A stretch of 64,000 nt of DNA, taken from assembly GCA_031292145.1 (NCBI GenBank), contig JARLHR010000210.1:1-64000 (forward strand), read 5' to 3'. A program made the position numbers and the translations under genes. The notes under the pieces were generated by a model. That model was not told where the DNA came from and ran no database searches. It worked only from the letters and a program-made list of their open reading frames with translations. Numbering within the stretch: position 1 is the stretch's first letter; each line of letters begins with the position of its first letter. This stretch comes from Clostridium sp. (lineage in GTDB: Bacteria > Bacillota > Clostridia > Clostridiales > Clostridiaceae). Shown piece by piece: positions 38,122 through 47,660 of the stretch.

Positions 38122-39006
38122 ATGAAGAGATCTATAAGATCTATTATTGCTCTTGCTTTAGCTGTAAACCTTGTAGGAATTGCCCCACCTAGGCTGGTTA
38201 AGGCTACAGAAGATGAAGATATTGATGTGAATGAATGTTTTCAGGAAGATGGTGTATTTGGAGATATTTCTGATATCGATAACATAAGAGATATTTTTTC
38301 TACTTTTAGCGACGAAGATGAACTTAATTGGTACTATGTAGGTAAGGGAAAGGATCAAATTGCAGAATGCCCTAAAGAATCTGCTGGTTTCTTAAAAGAA
38401 AATTCTGCTTATTATTTAGGGGATACCTCAAAAAAAGTTATATATCTTACCTTTGATGAAGGATATGAAAATGGAAACACCGGCAAAATTCTAGATATAT
38501 TAAAGGAGCTTAAAATTCCTGCTGCTTTTTTTGTTGTTAAACCCTATATCGATACCCAACCAGACTTAGTTAAAAGAATGGTTGATGAAGGACATATAGT
38601 TGGGAATCATACTGTTCATCACCCATCCATTGCTCAAATACAGGATAAAGAAAAATTCAATGCAGAATTTAGCGGGGTAGAAAATGCATTTAAAGAACTT
38701 ACTGGTCAAGATATGCCAAAGTTTTTTAGACCTCCAATGGGGAAATACTCCAAGAAATCTTTGCAAATGACAAAAGACTTAGGATACAAAACTATATTTT
38801 GGAGTTTTGCTTATAAAGACTGGTTAGTACATAATCAACCTTCTGAATCATTTGCTTTAGAAAAAATAAGAAAAGGTTCTCACCCTGGTTCAATAATGCT
38901 ATTACATGCAGTTTCAGATACAAACACAAAAATCCTTCCAACTATTCTTAAAAATCTTCAACAAGAAGGATATGAATTTAAACCACTAACTGAGTTGCCT
39001 GAATAA
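38122..39006 (+). CDS. PdaA-like polysaccharide deacetylase, secreted
   Basis: The 294-residue protein starts at ATG 38122 with a signal peptide (MKRSIRSIIALALAVNLVG). The NodB-type domain has YLTFDEGYENG, GNHTVHHPS and FRPPMGKYS, the PdaA variants of the deacetylase motifs. PdaA removes N-acetyl groups from muramic acid so that muramic delta-lactam can form in spore cortex. A sporulation role is inferred from the family. Palindrome A6 follows. Confidence 0.85.
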   Translation: MKRSIRSIIALALAVNLVGIAPPRLVKATEDEDIDVNECFQEDGVFGDISDIDNIRDIFSTFSDEDELNWYYVGKGKDQIAECPKESAGFLKENSAYYLGDTSKKVIYLTFDEGYENGNTGKILDILKELKIPAAFFVVKPYIDTQPDLVKRMVDEGHIVGNHTVHHPSIAQIQDKEKFNAEFSGVENAFKELTGQDMPKFFRPPMGKYSKKSLQMTKDLGYKTIFWSFAYKDWLVHNQPSESFALEKIRKGSHPGSIMLLHAVSDTNTKILPTILKNLQQEGYEFKPLTELPE

Positions 39007-39020
39007 GCATAACAGCAGAA

Positions 39021-39252
39021 ATTAGACTTATACAATAGCTAACCGAAAGGACAGATACTCTTTTGTGCAGTGTTACATTAGAGAATAAGTTGCAGGCATT
39101 TCTTCATCAGAAGTTGTTCCATTTTTGCTTGTCACGAGCTTGTCTCGGGAGCATGCATAAATGGTGCAACTTCTGATGATAGAAAGCCTCAACTTATTCT
39201 CAGTAACCGAAACAACAGAGTACCTGTCCTTTCGGTGAGTTATCGCATAATT
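39021..39252 (+). repeat. Family A palindrome (copy A6)
   Basis: It spans ATTAGACTTATACAATAGCT and AACCGAAAGGACAG to CTGTCCTTTCGGT and TTATCGCATAAT. The core is GTTGTTCC, GC-TTGTCA, apical CGAGCTTGTCTCG, GGAGCAT-GC, GGTGCAAC. It is the subfamily partner of A5: the outer pair AAAGGACAG/CTGTCCTTT replaces AAATGAC/GTCATTT of A5 with pairing kept. Confidence 0.87.
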
Positions 39253-39261
39253 CTAGCTTCT

Positions 39262-39750
39262 TTACTTTATAAACTTGACTAACTCTTCTGAAACTTTTAC
39301 AGCAGAATTTTTCTTTAAAATTGTATCTTTTATAATAATTAAATCCTTAGAACTATAGCTCATTGGATCAATTAAGTAATTACAACTTGTACTATTCTTT
39401 TTATTGTTTTCATTGTATTCAATTGCAACAAAATCTTTTTTCTTAGTTTTTTGTTCATTACCTTTGCTAATATAAATTGACTTTATATTATTATATTTTA
39501 TTTCCTTTATTAAATCTTTGTTTTTATAAAACTCCAACTTATTTTCCTTTAGGAATACATCTTGGCTGTATTCGACTAAAACTGAAAGTGCAGTAACTAC
39601 TCCAACAAAAATAAATACCCATAAAACAATACTTTTTAATCCGTCTGTTGTAATTCCCCAGATTATTCCTATTATGATTTCAGTTATTGATACTCCTATC
39701 ATAAGTCCATTTCTTTTTTTTATAACGATAGGAAATTGTAAATTTTCCAC
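39262..39750 (-). CDS. Two-helix membrane protein with PH-like soluble domain
   Basis: The 162-residue protein starts at GTG with GAGGAGG upstream. Two hydrophobic helices (about 16-33 and 40-59) are followed by a beta-rich region resembling bacterial PH-like domains (KLEFYKNKDLIKEIKYNNIKS). No named family is certain and no function can be given. It is a single gene between palindromes. Confidence 0.6.
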   Translation of the reverse strand: MENLQFPIVIKKRNGLMIGVSITEIIIGIIWGITTDGLKSIVLWVFIFVGVVTALSVLVEYSQDVFLKENKLEFYKNKDLIKEIKYNNIKSIYISKGNEQKTKKKDFVAIEYNENNKKNSTSCNYLIDPMSYSSKDLIIIKDTILKKNSAVKVSEELVKFIK

Positions 39751-39807
39751 CTAAATTCCTCCTCTAAATTTTCTAAATCGTTTACTATCTTTTAATGAAG
39801 CTCAACC

Positions 39808-39866
39808 TTAGGGATCTCCAATAAATATCTAGTCAGATTCTGATCTATTTTCTTTCAGATCCCTTA
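39808..39866. repeat. Short inverted repeat with TAAGGGATCT-type ends
   Basis: TTAGGGATCTCCAATAAATA and TATTTTCTTTCAGATCCCTTA are inverted around TCTAGTCAGATTCTGATCTA. The layout copies short family B elements but with GGATC in place of GCATA. The same right end is found at the stop codon at 28015. Confidence 0.6.
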
Positions 39867-39918
39867 TAAAATATTATACATCCCCTATACAATATTTTTC
39901 AATAATTATATCTCTTAA

Positions 39919-39950
39919 CGTTATAAGTCACATTCAAAAAAATAATAAAA
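39919..39950. repeat. Isolated family B end (copy B8)
   Basis: TAAGTCACATTCAAAAAAAT matches the family B left end, but no partner end lies between it and copy B9. It is probably a decayed copy. Confidence 0.45.
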
Positions 39951-39990
39951 AATGTATCAAAATCTTATACAAACACAAACTATATGTGAT

Positions 39991-40264
39991 TTAAGGCATA
40001 TGAACGAAGCTAATAAGTCTATGATGCGATGAGATGTTCTTATATGCAGCATAGCTGCTCTTTCTTAATGTGTATATTTCCCGTCAGACAAGGAAGTATG
40101 TTTGCCTCATAGTTGGCCTATTAGGTAAACATACTGATGAGCAGAGAACCAAAATCTATGATTTTGTGTGAATCGCTTACTCAGCTAGCGTATGCGAGTC
40201 GAGCTTCCTTTATGACGGAAAATAGACTAGCATGCTGGCTTATTATTTTTTTGAATATGCCTAA
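39991..40264 (+). repeat. Family B element, long form (copy B9)
   Basis: It closely matches copy B2 over its length, including GAGCAGAGAACCAAAATC and the AGCGTATGCGAG region. Paired changes keep the stems: CCCGTCA with TGACGG, and GTATGTTT with AAACATAC. It ends 17 bases before the start codon of the small gene at 40282. It lacks the AAAAGTTCCGTATTG segment of B2. Confidence 0.85.
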
Positions 40265-40281
40265 CTAAAGGAGGTGCTTAT

Positions 40282-40434
40282 ATGTCTACTAAAGACGGAG
40301 TACATAAACCCGGATCATGTAATCCAGAACAAAAAGGGTTAAGAAGACAACAACTTCATTCTAACCAAAATGATGTTGGGAATCCTAAAAATGAACCCAA
40401 GTACGAAAACTTTGAGGGTAAACCAATAAAATAG
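40282..40434 (+). CDS. Small hydrophilic protein of 50 residues, function unknown
   Basis: The ORF has AAAGGAGGT at an ideal distance and is followed at once by a strong terminator, so it is very likely a real gene. The peptide begins MSTKDGVHKPGSCNPEQKG and is rich in K, N, Q and P, with no hydrophobic segment and one cysteine. It may be an unstructured or spore-type small protein, but no family was recognised. Element B9 forms its upstream region. Confidence 0.75.
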   Translation: MSTKDGVHKPGSCNPEQKGLRRQQLHSNQNDVGNPKNEPKYENFEGKPIK

Positions 40435-40441
40435 TAATAAT

Positions 40442-40487
40442 AATAAAGAGATACTTAGTTAATGCATTTCTAAGTATCTCTTTATTA
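40442..40487. terminator. Bidirectional terminator
   Basis: AATAAAGAGATACTTAG pairs with CTAAGTATCTCTTTATT. It lies between the convergent small gene and the cyclodeaminase gene and would serve both. Confidence 0.9.
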
Positions 40488-40502
40488 CATATTCACTAAT
40501 AT

Positions 40503-41150
40503 TTAATTAGGATAAATTATATTGTTTACTGTTTCTGTAATAGTATTTTTTTCTTTAATAGACTTATCCATAATTCCTTGAATTTCATTATTAATTTTTT
40601 CAAAAAACGCTTCATTTCTAAGTCCATTTAAATTAACTTTCACATTTACTATGGAACTTTCTATAGCAGAATGAAGTAATATTGCTGAAATTGCTAAATC
40701 TGATAGCAGCATCTTATTTCCGTGTTTAGCCATAACATTAAGATTTTCATAGAATTCTAAACTTTCTCTTGCCAAAATTAAAGGTGCTTCCATTGATTTT
40801 ATAGTGTTTTCTTTTATAGCTAATGACCTTTTTTCTTTTTCTTCTTCACTTTCCTTTGGTAACTTATAGCAATCCATTAACTTTAGGAAATTATCCCTAT
40901 CTTCTTCCATGAGTTCTAAGCTTCTAGTAGTAAATTCTCTGCATTCTTTTTGCAATTTACTTATAATTTCTTTTTCCTCATCATCTAAAGCCATGTATGC
41001 TTTTTTTCCTACAGTTAAGGAATAAACCATAGAATTTAATGCAGAAGATAATGCAGCTATAAGTCCCGCTACACTTCCACCACCAGGCGCAGATAAATCT
41101 GATCCCAGCTCTTCTAAAAATTGATTAATACTTTCTTCACAAAATTTCAT
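40503..41150 (-). CDS. Cyclodeaminase/cyclohydrolase family protein (FchA-like)
   Basis: The 215-residue helical protein belongs to the family of formimino-THF cyclodeaminase and methenyl-THF cyclohydrolase. SAPGGGSVAGLIAALSSAL near residue 19 is the family signature. It would act in one-carbon folate metabolism. It follows the surface-polysaccharide genes after a class C repeat, so it may be separately transcribed. Confidence 0.88.
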   Translation of the reverse strand: MKFCEESINQFLEELGSDLSAPGGGSVAGLIAALSSALNSMVYSLTVGKKAYMALDDEEKEIISKLQKECREFTTRSLELMEEDRDNFLKLMDCYKLPKESEEEKEKRSLAIKENTIKSMEAPLILARESLEFYENLNVMAKHGNKMLLSDLAISAILLHSAIESSIVNVKVNLNGLRNEAFFEKINNEIQGIMDKSIKEKNTITETVNNIIYPN

Positions 41151-41165
41151 GAATTACAATGCCCC

Positions 41166-41325
41166 CCTTTAATCAGTTAAGAGTTAACAATTAAGAGTTA
41201 ATAGTTAATGATTATATTCCTTCGGAATATCTTTTGATTTTAAATACTTGTTTCACGAGAAATCTTGAAAAGATTTCTTCCTTTAACTGTTCTCTGTTAA
41301 CTATTAACTTTTAACTTAATTAAGT
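41166..41325. repeat. Class C short-repeat palindrome
   Basis: CAGTTAAGAGTTAACAATTA on the left and AACTATTAACTTTTAACTTA on the right are inverted, with inner hairpins TATTCCTTCGGAATA and AAATCTTGAAAAGATTT. The right end touches the stop codon of the polymerase gene. Confidence 0.65.
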
Positions 41326-42567
41326 TTAGTCAATATTCTTATTATCTAGAATTGAAACTAAGTATCCTAAGTATATCCAAAAAATCATAGAAATAAAATT
41401 TGCTGAATATATTAAATCACTTTCAAATAAGTTTACTGCAATAATACCTACAACAAGTGCAGTTAATGTTGTCATTTGAATCTTTTCTTTGCGCTGTTGT
41501 AATTTATCTAATTGCTCTACTATAAACATTAAAATTACACCTAAAAAACTTAGAAATAACAACAATGAAATAACACCATTTGTTGTGGCAGTTTCAACAT
41601 ATATATTGTGCAAGCGCCCCGTATCCAGCCCTGGTAGATCATCAGTTTCTCTAGCTGCTCTAACAGCTTTTGTCATATCATCATATCCAACACCTGTTAA
41701 AGGATTATCCTTTATTACTATTGATGCCGAAGTCCAAAGACTGCTTCTTCCGCTAGTAAAATTTCTTATATTATTCTCATCTAATTGCCAGAACACTCCA
41801 ACACCTAATATTGGTATTAAAATAAGAGCAATTCTAAGATACTTATTTTTATTGTATACAAAAATAAATAAGTATACTACTGCTATTACAATTAAATCAG
41901 CACTTCTTCCATGAGATCCTACCATCAAGATTATTGCTTGTAATATTATATTTGCTAACCAAAACAGTTTAAGTTTATGGTTTTGAGTTATATAATTTAA
42001 ATAAATGCACATAACAATGGCTAATGCAGCTGCTATTGAAAGAGCATTTTTATTATCAAATATACCACCTTTAACACCACTTAGTTCAAAAACTACATCA
42101 CTACTAATTCCTATTTTTATTTCAAAAAAATGCATTGCTAATGAAATACCCGATGCTATGAACATAAAAATAACATAAAAATAAGTAATTATGTTCATTT
42201 CCTTAATCATAGCTTTTTTATTTCTAAAAACATCAACGGTAAATATTATTACAAATAATATTAAATTCACCATCCAAACTGTAAAATTATCAGTATTTCT
42301 ATATGCAAAAATATTGAATAACAATGTTACTATCATAAATAACCCTAAAGGAATATCAAATTTATAAATTTTTCTCCTTTTATAATCTTCAATTATAAAA
42401 AGTAAAATTAAAATTATTCCCCATGCAAATACTATATATTTTAATAAATTTATTCCTGGTATATATCGTAGTATTGTTACATAGGTTAAACTTACAAATA
42501 AATATAATAGCTTGAAATAAAATTTATTATCTAAATACTCATATATATTTTTAATTGTTTCCTTCAT
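41326..42567 (-). CDS. O-antigen ligase/polymerase-like membrane protein
   Basis: The 413-residue protein has about 10-12 membrane helices and a large loop (about 255-330) holding GRSSLW and NPLTGVGYD, typical of the Wzy/WaaL (O-antigen ligase) superfamily. It would polymerise or transfer a lipid-linked glycan. Its start overlaps the end of the preceding glycosyltransferase gene by 17 bases, so translation is coupled. Confidence 0.85.
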   Translation of the reverse strand: MKETIKNIYEYLDNKFYFKLLYLFVSLTYVTILRYIPGINLLKYIVFAWGIILILLFIIEDYKRRKIYKFDIPLGLFMIVTLLFNIFAYRNTDNFTVWMVNLILFVIIFTVDVFRNKKAMIKEMNIITYFYVIFMFIASGISLAMHFFEIKIGISSDVVFELSGVKGGIFDNKNALSIAAALAIVMCIYLNYITQNHKLKLFWLANIILQAIILMVGSHGRSADLIVIAVVYLFIFVYNKNKYLRIALILIPILGVGVFWQLDENNIRNFTSGRSSLWTSASIVIKDNPLTGVGYDDMTKAVRAARETDDLPGLDTGRLHNIYVETATTNGVISLLLFLSFLGVILMFIVEQLDKLQQRKEKIQMTTLTALVVGIIAVNLFESDLIYSANFISMIFWIYLGYLVSILDNKNID

Positions 42568-43720
42568 ATACTTTTTTATACACTCCCTTTAGCTTTTCAA
42601 CTAATACTTTTTCAGAATAGCTAAAAATTGTTTTTTCTCTTATTTTATCTTTATCATACATTTCATAATTTTCTTTTATTTGAACTAATGCTTTAGCTAA
42701 ATCCTCCACATTTTTCTTTTTAGCTATTATGCCATTATCTTCATTTATTATATCTTCAGCTCCACCATTATCCGTTCCAATGACTGGTTTCCCACATGCA
42801 AGGGCTTCTATATAAACAACGCCAAAGGTTTCATGCTCAGATGCGAGTGTAAATGCATCACACCTTTTCATTTCCTTTGAAACTTCCTCCCTAGATAAAG
42901 CTCCTAAAAGTTTAATTTGATTGTCCATATTTAAATCTTGAATTAGTTTGTTTAGGGATAATTTAAGAGAATCATCTCCTCCTATCCTCAGACTTACATT
43001 TTGATCTTTAAAGGCTTTTGCAAATGCTTTAATTAAACATTCCATGCCTTTTCCTTCTTCGCTAATATCTAGAGCACATGAAAAAAATTCAAATTCCTTG
43101 TCTTCATGTATATATTGCCTTCCATTTTTATTAACATTAAACAAACTCAAATCAACCATATTGTGGATAACTGCAATAGGTTTGTTAACATATTCCTGCA
43201 TTTCTTTTTTCAATCCATTTCCCACTGCTATTAAATAATCAGCCTTTTTATAAGCATCAAAAATATATTTCTTATAGTTTTCTCTAACATATTTAGCATA
43301 CTTTAAAGATGAATGTTCTGTTATGACTAATGGAATGTTATATTTCTTACTTAAATATGCGGCAGCTATGGCTCCCCAAAATGCTGAATGAGCATGAATA
43401 ATATCAACCTTGCCTTCATATTTAATAATTTCTTGATAAAGAATATCCATTCTTTTATTAAAACTCTGAAACATTAAAGACATCTTAGGAAAATAATTAT
43501 AATCCTTGTACCTATAAGTTCTTAGATTATCCTCTATATTAAAGTTTAATCCTCTCTTTTCACTAATCTTTCCTAACATAGTAATTGGCCAGATTTCATT
43601 ATATGCCACAGTAATCTTTTCATCACTATTGGAAAGAGCTTTAAACTGCTCTTTAAAAAAGCTTCCATGAACCGTGTTTCTGGAGGATGAATACCAAGAC
43701 GGAATGACCATTATATGCAT
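42551..43720 (-). CDS. GT4-family glycosyltransferase
   Basis: This 389-residue GT-B enzyme has HAHSAFWGA in the N-terminal lobe and SEHETFGVVYIEALACGKP, the E-x7-E type nucleotide-sugar motif, in the C-terminal lobe. The sugar and acceptor are unknown. AGAAGGAAG precedes the ATG. It directly follows another glycosyltransferase gene (stop and start adjacent). Confidence 0.9.
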   Translation of the reverse strand: MHIMVIPSWYSSSRNTVHGSFFKEQFKALSNSDEKITVAYNEIWPITMLGKISEKRGLNFNIEDNLRTYRYKDYNYFPKMSLMFQSFNKRMDILYQEIIKYEGKVDIIHAHSAFWGAIAAAYLSKKYNIPLVITEHSSLKYAKYVRENYKKYIFDAYKKADYLIAVGNGLKKEMQEYVNKPIAVIHNMVDLSLFNVNKNGRQYIHEDKEFEFFSCALDISEEGKGMECLIKAFAKAFKDQNVSLRIGGDDSLKLSLNKLIQDLNMDNQIKLLGALSREEVSKEMKRCDAFTLASEHETFGVVYIEALACGKPVIGTDNGGAEDIINEDNGIIAKKKNVEDLAKALVQIKENYEMYDKDKIREKTIFSYSEKVLVEKLKGVYKKVYEGNN

Positions 43721-45010
43721 TTAATCACTTCCTTCTAATATACTGTTAAGTCTTTCAACAATTGAGTTCCATTCATAATTTAGGTCTGGTTTGCAATATA
43801 ATTCTCTATTCTTATGCATTTCTATTAGTTTATATATTTTCTCTTTTATTTCTTTAGTATTGTTTTCAGTAACAATACACTTATTATTGTTTTCAACTAA
43901 CCTCTTAATAGGATCATTTTCATCGCCATAAATTACAAAAATTCTTCCCTTAGCTCCGAAATAATCATAAATCTTGGCTGGAATTTGCTTAGAATTTTTA
44001 TTTCCAAACAAAAGCAAGACATCCCAATTTAACATATACTTAAGTGCTTCATTAAAAGGAATTCTAGGAGATACTTTTGCTGCATCTAAATTCTGTAGCC
44101 GCTTTTTCCCCTCTATATCATCTATGTTTCCAAAAAACAAAACATTTAACAAACTATAATCTTCACTATTTTCTTTTTTTATTTCTTCCATAGCTTTAAC
44201 AAAAGGTTTAATATCCCTCAATTTAGAAAATATCTCACCCGTATAAATTAAGTTAAGTTTCTCTTTATCTATAAGCTTTGGACATTCTTCATCAAGTAAT
44301 TTATCATATAATTTCGCATCAAAACCTCTATTTAATATAAAAGTTTTATTAGCAGCCTTTAAAAATTCATAATCATTCAAGTATTCATTTTTATTAGCTT
44401 CTGTAACAAATATAAATTTATCTGCTAAATTTACAATTTGTCTTTCCATGTTCTTTTCTATTATTTTTTTTATAACGAAAGAATTTTCTCTTGTTGAATC
44501 CTTAAGCCAAGGATCACTCCAATAAGTAATCCAAGGTACATTTCTATATTGCTTCTTTATGTAATAAGCGCATAAATGAGAAGATGGAGGTTCATGCATT
44601 GAAAATATAACATCAAATTTTTCTTTTTCCATTAATTTGACCCCATATTCGCCTGCCTTTTTTGCCCATCCATAATACATATCTGGTATAACTATAGAAT
44701 TTTTTATTTTACGCAATACTTTATTCATATTGCCATTTTTCCCTGGTGATGATTGCTGATTAGAACGATTGTTTCTAGGCATTAATTTCTTAAAAACAAT
44801 ACCACCATCAACAATATGAACTTTTATTTCTTTATCCATCATGGAATACAACGCTTTATCATAATAAATTGAATCCTTTGGGAAATTCACTGTTAAAAGA
44901 TGAACCTCATTGTCATTAATCTCACTTAATTTATTTAAATACTGCAGAGTTTCAATAGCAGCTGAATTATTTATTAATGGCGAATAGCAGGCAATAAATA
45001 ATATTTTCAT
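43721..45010 (-). CDS. Glycosyltransferase, GT-B fold
   Basis: The 429-residue protein starts MKILFIACYSP, typical of GT4-like enzymes. FDVIFSMHEPPSSH is in the N-terminal lobe. The C-terminal lobe has LIYTGEIF and QIPAKIYDYFGAKGRIF, equivalent to the donor-binding region. AGGAGG precedes the ATG. It lies between the flippase and the second transferase gene. Confidence 0.85.
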   Translation of the reverse strand: MKILFIACYSPLINNSAAIETLQYLNKLSEINDNEVHLLTVNFPKDSIYYDKALYSMMDKEIKVHIVDGGIVFKKLMPRNNRSNQQSSPGKNGNMNKVLRKIKNSIVIPDMYYGWAKKAGEYGVKLMEKEKFDVIFSMHEPPSSHLCAYYIKKQYRNVPWITYWSDPWLKDSTRENSFVIKKIIEKNMERQIVNLADKFIFVTEANKNEYLNDYEFLKAANKTFILNRGFDAKLYDKLLDEECPKLIDKEKLNLIYTGEIFSKLRDIKPFVKAMEEIKKENSEDYSLLNVLFFGNIDDIEGKKRLQNLDAAKVSPRIPFNEALKYMLNWDVLLLFGNKNSKQIPAKIYDYFGAKGRIFVIYGDENDPIKRLVENNNKCIVTENNTKEIKEKIYKLIEMHKNRELYCKPDLNYEWNSIVERLNSILEGSD

Positions 45011-45018
45011 ATATCCTC

Positions 45019-46545
45019 CTATCTTCTTATCTTCTTTAAAATCAAATTTTTCATTTCAATTACTTCTTCAATTTTAAATAAATGACATAACATAAAATAT
45101 ACTATACTTCCAACACTAACTCCAAGTAATAAAAGAGTTAACGAATTTAATTTATTTCTAAAATAAATTACTATTGTTGCAAGAATTACTCCCATAATCA
45201 AAGAATTTATTGTGAGCAAACTTATCTTTTTTATTATATCTTTTATAATTAGACCGTGTTCTATTTTTATAATACTTCTAAATAAAAGTATTGCTGTTAC
45301 TATCATAGCTATTACTGATGCTAAAGCAATACCCATTATGCCTATGTACTTAGATAAAATTATACTAAAAATTATGTTAATAATAACTCCTATAATTCCA
45401 TTTAATGTAGTAACTTTCGTTTTTCCCATAGTAAATAAGGTTGAATTTAAAATATCTCTTATTCCAGTAAAAAATATTCCAAAGCTGTATCCAAGTAATG
45501 CAAAACTTGTAATATATACTGCATATTCATCAAATTTTCCCCTTGCATATACAATTTTAACAATATCCTTACTAAATATTGCAATCCCAAAAGTAATAGG
45601 AATTAATAAAATTGCTAAGTATACAATTGATTTTTTTAGCATGTTTAAAAACCCTATTTTATTGTCACTATTTCTCATATTAGCCATAAGTGGATATGCC
45701 ACACTAGTAACAGAAGTTGTAATAATTGTATTTATAAATATAATTAGCTTTTGAGCATAATCTAGAGCTGAAACTGACCCTTCTGATAAACTTGAAGCAA
45801 TATATTTATCGACCACCAAATTTAATGAATTTGCCCCTGCTCCAACAATTACTGGTATTATTAAAATTATAATTTCTTTTAATCTTTTATCATTAAGGTT
45901 TATAAAAAACTTATATTTATATCCGTGAGTAACCAATGAAGGTACCTGAACGGCTACTCTAAAGAAATTTCCTATAACATTTGCAATTGTTAATCCTACA
46001 ATATCATAATTTTTAAACAATAATAAATATAATATCATAGGTAAATTAAAAAACAAACCTAAAATAGATGGAATAACAAAATCTTCATTTACTTGTAATA
46101 ATGCTGTAAAGCACGCATTTATCGATAAAAATAAAATATTAATAAGTGTAATTTTTAATAATCCTATTGCAAGTAATCTTGTTTCTTCTGAAAATTTAAA
46201 TATATAAACTATTTCCTTTGCGAAAATACTTGTTACAATGAAAAGGAGTAAGGAAATAATAAACAGTATGTTAATTACGTTATTTGCAAAGTCATACATT
46301 TCCTCTTGACCCTTTTTAGCTCTGATTTTACTGAGCATTGGTAAAAAAGCTGTTGATATTGCAAGTCCAACTAATGTAAATATCGTTTCTGGTATGGATA
46401 CAGCAATATTATAAGCATCTGTATAAACCCCTGCTCCAAAGTTATTTGCAATAAGCATGTCGCGAATAAAACCTAAAAATCTACTTATTAAAGATACTAT
46501 CATTATTATAAATGTAGATTTAATTAAGGTACTTCTTTGTTTCAT
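45019..46545 (-). CDS. murJ: MurJ/MviN-family lipid-linked glycan flippase
   Basis: The 508-residue protein has about 14 hydrophobic helices and the family N-terminus SLISRFLGFIRDMLIANNFGAG. MurJ flips lipid II; copies in polysaccharide loci may move other lipid-linked units. Here it sits among glycosyltransferases and a polymerase with no Wzx, so export of the locus product is the likely job. The gene symbol denotes family only. Confidence 0.85.
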   Translation of the reverse strand: MKQRSTLIKSTFIIMIVSLISRFLGFIRDMLIANNFGAGVYTDAYNIAVSIPETIFTLVGLAISTAFLPMLSKIRAKKGQEEMYDFANNVINILFIISLLLFIVTSIFAKEIVYIFKFSEETRLLAIGLLKITLINILFLSINACFTALLQVNEDFVIPSILGLFFNLPMILYLLLFKNYDIVGLTIANVIGNFFRVAVQVPSLVTHGYKYKFFINLNDKRLKEIIILIIPVIVGAGANSLNLVVDKYIASSLSEGSVSALDYAQKLIIFINTIITTSVTSVAYPLMANMRNSDNKIGFLNMLKKSIVYLAILLIPITFGIAIFSKDIVKIVYARGKFDEYAVYITSFALLGYSFGIFFTGIRDILNSTLFTMGKTKVTTLNGIIGVIINIIFSIILSKYIGIMGIALASVIAMIVTAILLFRSIIKIEHGLIIKDIIKKISLLTINSLIMGVILATIVIYFRNKLNSLTLLLLGVSVGSIVYFMLCHLFKIEEVIEMKNLILKKIRR

Positions 46546-46559
46546 TTCATCACCATTTT

Positions 46560-46860
46560 CCCATTATGTTAATTATCAATTGTCAATGCTCAATTATCAA
46601 TTATTGAATTTTGACTGTTGATATTGGGTTCAACATTGAAAATTATATTTATAACCTGCAATTTTTGTACTAACTGTATCTAAGAAAAATCCTTTATACA
46701 GTTAATAGGTAAAAAGTAAGAAGTAAGAGGTAGTGAAGAAAAGCCGCAGGCTTTTCAATAAAAATATTTTTTAGAAATCCCTTTCAGGGATTTCATCATT
46801 AACTCTTAGCTCTTAACTCCTCCCCCTTAACTCTTACCTCTTAGCTCTTAACTAATTAAA
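46560..46860. repeat. Class C repeats between tagA and murJ
   Basis: Two blocks are present. 46565-46640 has direct and inverted copies of ATTATCAATTGTCAATG-type units. 46690-46860 has AAGTAAGAAGTAAGAGG on the left and TTAACTCTTACCTCTTAGCT on the right, with AAGCCGCAGGCTT and AATCCCTTTCAGGGATT hairpins inside. The spacer is otherwise empty. Confidence 0.6.
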
Positions 46861-46919
46861 TTGCATATAATAAATAAACTTCTCAACAAATTTCCATACA
46901 ATTACAATTAGTTTTTACG

Positions 46920-47645
46920 TTAGTTGCCATATTCGTTATTTCTATACTTTAAAACCAATAATAAAAATTTGGGTATAGCAATTAATCTTTTTATTCTAAA
47001 TGGCTCCTTTATAACTCTATATAACCATTCTAAGCCTAATGATATCATCAATTTCGGTGCTCTTTTAAGTTCACCTGCAAATATATCAAAAACTCCACCA
47101 ACGCCCATATAAATATGTGTGTTGGATTTTTTCATAACTTTTTCAATAAAAATTTCTTGTCTTGGTGATCCCATTGCTACAAAAATTGCCCATGGATTAC
47201 AATTGCATATATCTTCAATAATATCATTGCAATTATTTAAATCAAAGAAACCATTATGAAAACCTGCAATCTTTAAATTAGGAAATTCATGCTTAATATT
47301 TTCCACGCATTTATTTATTACTTCTTCCTTTGCTCCTAATAGATAAATTGATTTTTTTTCTATATTAGCTTTAATTAAAACTTCTCTGACAACATCTATT
47401 CCTGCTATCTTTTCTTTCACAGGATTTTTTACTAGCTTTGATGCAATAACAGTACCAACCCCATCTGGAATTATTAATGAGTCTTTTCCATTAAAGTTTT
47501 CCTCGAGAATAGTGTTATTTAATCCATTAAACAACACTTCTGGATTTCCTGATATTATATTTACTTTATCAAATTTTTCTATGTAATTCATTAATGCTTT
47601 TTTATCTTCATTAAAAATCTTAAAATTAAGTATTTTTGTAAACAT
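46920..47645 (-). CDS. WecG/TagA/CpsF-family glycosyltransferase
   Basis: The 241-residue GT26 enzyme has IIPDGVGTV with the likely catalytic D61 and VAMGSPRQEIF near residue 155. Family members add N-acetylmannosamine (or related sugars) to a lipid-linked acceptor as the second step in teichoic-acid or capsule synthesis. AGGAGATA precedes the ATG. It follows a TPR gene by 15 bases. Confidence 0.92.
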   Translation of the reverse strand: MFTKILNFKIFNEDKKALMNYIEKFDKVNIISGNPEVLFNGLNNTILEENFNGKDSLIIPDGVGTVIASKLVKNPVKEKIAGIDVVREVLIKANIEKKSIYLLGAKEEVINKCVENIKHEFPNLKIAGFHNGFFDLNNCNDIIEDICNCNPWAIFVAMGSPRQEIFIEKVMKKSNTHIYMGVGGVFDIFAGELKRAPKLMISLGLEWLYRVIKEPFRIKRLIAIPKFLLLVLKYRNNEYGN

Positions 47646-47660
47646 ATTATCTCCTAAAAG

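Noticed and set aside
41166-41325. CRISPR-like repeat tract
   Set aside because: The short TTAACTC-type units are imperfect, lack regular spacers and form a palindrome; no cas gene is nearby.
45212-45754. 180-codon plus-strand ORF inside murJ
   Set aside because: It is antisense to membrane helices, whose complement reads as hydrophobic codons; no ribosome site.
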